DNA from: Lutimaribacter saemankumensis
Lineage (GTDB): Bacteria > Pseudomonadota > Alphaproteobacteria > Rhodobacterales > Rhodobacteraceae
DNA length: 64,000 nucleotides
Assembly: GCF_900100005.1 (NCBI RefSeq)
Contig: NZ_FNEB01000003.1
Location: 248,001-312,000 of the forward strand
Reading direction: 5' to 3'
Shown here: one piece after another, positions 60,953-64,000 of the stretch
How the letters are laid out: each line of letters begins with the position of its first letter
Numbering within the stretch: the stretch's first letter is position 1
Program-made: the position numbers and the translations under genes
Notes under the pieces: model-generated
The model's database searches: none
Seen by the model: the letters and a program-made list of their open reading frames with translations, nothing else
Told to the model about the DNA's origin: nothing

Positions 60953-61858
60953 GTGCATATCGAATTCCGTCATCTTCGCACAATCAAGGCGATCCACGAG
61001 GCAGGCGGGCTGGCCCGCGCCGCCGAACAGTTGAACATCACGCAATCGGCGCTGTCCCACCAGATCAAGGGGATCGAGGACCAGGCCGGGGTCGAACTGT
61101 TCGTGCGCCGGTCAAAACCGCTCAAGCTGTCTGCGGCGGGCCTGCGCCTGCTGCGTGCGGCCGAAAGGATCCTGCCCGAGATCGAGGCGCTGCAGGCCGA
61201 GTTTTCCGGCCTGCGCGAAGGCCATGCCGGGCGCATGCATATCGCCATCGAATGCCACGCCTGTTTCGAATGGCTGTTCCCGGTGCTGGAACAGTTCCGC
61301 AAGTCCTGGGGCGATGTGGATGTTGATATCCGCCCTGGCCTTGCCTTCGACGCGCTGCCCGCGCTGATGAAGGAAGAGGTCGATCTCGTCGTGTCCTCGG
61401 ACCCCGAGGATCTGCCGGGCATCACCTTTACCCCGCTGTTCGACTACCAGCCCGTCTTTGTCGCCTCGTCCCATCACCCGCTGGCGCAAAAGAAATGGAT
61501 CGACGCCGAGGATTTTCGCGGCGAAACGCTCATCACCTATCCGGTGGAGCGCTCGCGGCTGGATGTGTTCAGCCAGCTTCTGACGCCGGCCAAGGTCGAA
61601 CCGGCCGCGATCCGGCAGGCGGAACTGACGGCCGTGATCCTGTTGCTGGTCGCATCGAACCGGGGCGTCAGCGTATTGCCCGACTGGGTGGTGCGCGAGG
61701 TGAAGTATTCCAGCGACTACGTCACCCGGCCGCTGACCGAACAGGGCATCACCCGCCGCCTCTATGCCGCGACACGCAGCGTCGACCTTGAAAAGCCCTA
61801 TGTGCGCGACCTGATCAGGCTGGCCGGCGAAGAGGCGCACCGCATGCAGGCGGCATGA
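60953..61858 (+). CDS. metR: LysR-family regulator, MetR-like
   Basis: The 301-residue protein starts at GTG (M-HIEFRHLRTIKAIHEAGGLARAAEQLNITQSALSHQIKGIEDQAGVELFVRRSKPLKLSAAG), which includes the LysR helix-turn-helix. The effector domain contains IECHACFEWLFPVLEQFRKSWGDVDVDI, a segment recalling MetR, which senses homocysteine. Divergence from metF and the intervening box support control of metF and itself. It ends 3 bases from the converging patatin gene. Confidence 0.88.
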   Translation: MHIEFRHLRTIKAIHEAGGLARAAEQLNITQSALSHQIKGIEDQAGVELFVRRSKPLKLSAAGLRLLRAAERILPEIEALQAEFSGLREGHAGRMHIAIECHACFEWLFPVLEQFRKSWGDVDVDIRPGLAFDALPALMKEEVDLVVSSDPEDLPGITFTPLFDYQPVFVASSHHPLAQKKWIDAEDFRGETLITYPVERSRLDVFSQLLTPAKVEPAAIRQAELTAVILLLVASNRGVSVLPDWVVREVKYSSDYVTRPLTEQGITRRLYAATRSVDLEKPYVRDLIRLAGEEAHRMQAA

Positions 61859-61861
61859 TCG

Positions 61862-64000
61862 TCACTGAGCCGCGACCTGCACGCCGGGCGGGGTCAGGCC
61901 ATTCTTGGTGGAACAGTCCGGCACGCCGCCGGTGCGTTGCAGGACCGTATCGAAGCTCACGTTCTTCCGGTCCATGGGGATCGCGCCGTGGCCCTCTTCG
62001 ATCTGCAGCTTGATCGCGTCGAACGTCTTTTGGGCGAGATACCAGCTTACGGTGAAATTGACCTCGTGGGGGATGGTGCGGGCCACGCACATGACCACGT
62101 TCATCGGGATCGGAGCGTCCGGCGAAGGCGGCGCGTCCTGCGCGGGAAAGAACTGCATCACGCGCGTGGCCGTCAGGTCGCGCCGCGCGCGCCAGGCAGC
62201 CGTAAAGGCCGATAGCGGCGCGCCGAACGTGCCTTTGACCTGAGGCGGGGCGGCGGTTTCATCCGCGGTGAACTGGATGACCTCGACCCGGGTGCCATTC
62301 ATGTCGTTCTTCAGCGCATGGAGCAGCTCGGTCACCGATTCGAGCCCGGAATTGTCGAAATACCCGCCATCGGCCAGTTGGATCACCTGCGGCCGGTCCG
62401 GTTGCCCCGGTGTGCGCACCCGCACCCGTGCGGGCGGCGTCACCACCGGAAACCGCGCCGAGATCACCATCGCGTTGCCTACGGTCAGGTCGCGGCCGCC
62501 CCAAAGTTCGAGCAGCCCCGGAACGCCGCCCCGGATCTGGCGCAGCGGGGACAGGATGTAGTGGTGCCCGTTGTCGACGCGCGTTGCGTTGAACACGAGA
62601 AGCGGCGCGCCTTTGTCGGGCGACCAGCTGGCTGTCAGGGCGCGGTCGAAATAGGCCGGCCGGCCCAGGCCCTGCGCCTCGGTCCAGTCTCCGAGAGCAT
62701 CGGCAAGCGCAGCCTCCAGAACGGCGCCGCGGTCGATCGGTTCCTCGAACGCGGCCGAATAAGGGACCACGTTGTCGAGATTGTCGCGGAACAGCAGCCC
62801 CGCCAGCGCCGGGGTCAGGAAATCGCGGCGCAGGATCGCATCCACCGCCGCCCGGTGGCAGTCCGGGGCGGCATCCGCCCGGTCGCAAACGCCGCTTTGC
62901 CGGATCGCCCAATACACGCCACCGCCCACCGATCCGCCTGAAACACCGGAAATCGCGAACAGTGTCCGGGTGAAATCCGGGTCGGTATCTGTACGCGCCG
63001 CGAGATAGTAAGCGGTGTGATAGGCGGCATAAAGCCCGCCACCCTGGGCCGCGGCGATCCGCACGGGAGCACTGGCTGCCCGCGGCCAGTCCTGGAACGC
63101 GCGCTGGGCGGAATAGATCGGTTTCTCGGCTGGGGGCACGCCCTGCACATGGTTGCACCCGGACCATGTCTGGCAGGCCCCGTCCACAAGGTGGCTGCCC
63201 GAATAGACCAGCGCGATGCCAGTCAAAAGGAAAAGCGGCGTGCGCGACCGCGCACTTGCGCGCGTCAGAAGGATAAGCAGTATCAGTCCGACGACAACCG
63301 CTACGGCCACGACCGGGCTGACAAGCGCACCGGACAGCCCCAGCAGAACAAGAACCAGGGGAAAGTTCCCCGCGACGCGGTGCGACAGCACGGTCAGCGC
63401 GGCCAACAGCAGCGCCGCAGCCGCGGCAAAACCGGCGGCCATGCCCAGGGCGCCGATCTGCCCGGTGGTGCCCGGCGAAAAGAACCCTTTCCAGATCACG
63501 ATCACCATGAACAGGGCCGCCAGCCCATGGATCACATAGCCCCGCAGCACCATCCACAGTGCGGGCATCGTGTCTTTGGAAATGATCGTGTCCAGCCAAT
63601 CCAGCGCCTGGGTGTAGAGCTGTGCATTGCCCATGCGCGCGACAGCGGCAAGAAACTGCATCAGAACGAAAACCAGCGCCGCAAAGAGCCAGGCCAGCGT
63701 GTTCTGGTCAAGCGCGGGCGCCTCGGGGCTGCGCAGCGCACCGATCAGGGCCGTCGGATAGGCGATGATGAACATCAGGGGGATCAGCGCGATGATGAAG
63801 GGCGCGGCCGGTTCATTGTCCATGTCGCACAGCCGCAAGGCCTGCCGCGCCGACCACACGGTGAAGAACGGCAGCGCGATCAGCAGGACAACCGCCATCT
63901 GGAGCCGGCCGCTGCGATGTTCGTCCTGGGTGAAAAGGCCCGCCTGGTTTGCCGCTTCGGGTGCCTGGTAGATCTGAAAATCCGCAAGATGGCCCAGGAT
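61862..64000 (-). CDS. Membrane-anchored patatin-like phospholipase (5' end outside window)
   Basis: The frame stays open to the right edge, so at least 712 residues are present and the N-terminus is missing. The first 300 or so residues contain about eight hydrophobic segments (for example VVLLIALPFFTVWSA, FIIALIPLMFIIAYPTALI, VAVAVVVGLILLILLT). The catalytic patatin domain follows: APVRIAAAQGGGLYAAYHTAYYLAA, the nucleophile Ser in ISGVSGGSVGGGVYWA and the Asp in QLADGGYFDNSG, making the Ser-Asp dyad. The C-terminal part is soluble and likely periplasmic or cytoplasmic, depending on the unseen start. Patatins hydrolyse acyl chains of lipids. The physiological lipid is unknown. Confidence 0.8.
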   Translation of the reverse strand: MLGHLADFQIYQAPEAANQAGLFTQDEHRSGRLQMAVVLLIALPFFTVWSARQALRLCDMDNEPAAPFIIALIPLMFIIAYPTALIGALRSPEAPALDQNTLAWLFAALVFVLMQFLAAVARMGNAQLYTQALDWLDTIISKDTMPALWMVLRGYVIHGLAALFMVIVIWKGFFSPGTTGQIGALGMAAGFAAAAALLLAALTVLSHRVAGNFPLVLVLLGLSGALVSPVVAVAVVVGLILLILLTRASARSRTPLFLLTGIALVYSGSHLVDGACQTWSGCNHVQGVPPAEKPIYSAQRAFQDWPRAASAPVRIAAAQGGGLYAAYHTAYYLAARTDTDPDFTRTLFAISGVSGGSVGGGVYWAIRQSGVCDRADAAPDCHRAAVDAILRRDFLTPALAGLLFRDNLDNVVPYSAAFEEPIDRGAVLEAALADALGDWTEAQGLGRPAYFDRALTASWSPDKGAPLLVFNATRVDNGHHYILSPLRQIRGGVPGLLELWGGRDLTVGNAMVISARFPVVTPPARVRVRTPGQPDRPQVIQLADGGYFDNSGLESVTELLHALKNDMNGTRVEVIQFTADETAAPPQVKGTFGAPLSAFTAAWRARRDLTATRVMQFFPAQDAPPSPDAPIPMNVVMCVARTIPHEVNFTVSWYLAQKTFDAIKLQIEEGHGAIPMDRKNVSFDTVLQRTGGVPDCSTKNGLTPPGVQVAAQ

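Overview
The window comes from a high-GC alphaproteobacterium of the Rhodobacteraceae (Rhodobacter/Roseobacter group). The evidence is an alphaproteobacterial dcw cluster with paired DUF2484 genes between murC and murB, a DUF1127 gene followed by hairpins with CCUCCUCCC loops (the CcsR or 'cuckoo' sRNAs known from Rhodobacter sphaeroides), an unusually long leader before mraZ (UpsM-type in the same species), and an intergenic repeat built around CTCCCCCGGGATATTT. A BciB-like 8-vinyl reductase gene sits behind a perfect TGT-N12-ACA palindrome, the form of a CrtJ/PpsR site. This suggests the organism, or its ancestor, makes bacteriochlorophyll. No insertion sequence, prophage, integrase or CRISPR array was seen.

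Layout, bases 1-22600: a gene end; a large secretion/pilus-type hybrid protein; a SIMPL-domain protein; metY (sulfur assimilation); a VOC protein; a glycosyltransferase-like protein; tRNA-Tyr; rlmB; a zinc-ribbon protein; a candidate sRNA; and a CoA-binding protein. The histidine genes hisE, hisF, hisA, hisH and hisB follow, all on the minus strand and interleaved with small unrelated genes. Then come two tRNA-Gly(GCC) genes, pyruvate carboxylase, an FMN-dependent alpha-hydroxy-acid dehydrogenase and a UvrD/PcrA helicase.

Bases 22600-54000: the CcsR array and ccaF1 lie opposite mrp. The division and cell wall cluster then runs mraZ-rsmH-ftsL-ftsI-murE-murF-mraY-[bciB]-murD-[two genes on the opposite strand]-ftsW-murG-murC-[small membrane protein, APC permease, two DUF2484]-murB-ddl-ftsQ-ftsA-ftsZ, followed by lpxC, bamD and recN. 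These genes build peptidoglycan precursors (Mur/Ddl/MraY), assemble the divisome (Fts) and supply the outer membrane (LpxC, BamD). The mraZ leader, TGGG-type repeats upstream of it, and a strong terminator after ftsZ bound the main unit.

Bases 54000-64000: a divergent Lrp-type regulator and PLP decarboxylase; a DUF6455 protein; an orphan form II CoxL-like molybdenum hydroxylase overlapping a DUF2235 hydrolase; a thioesterase; metF and a divergent MetR-type regulator sharing a MetR-box-like site; and a large membrane-anchored patatin-like protein that runs off the window.

All calls rest on reading the sequence and recalling protein families. No database search was run.
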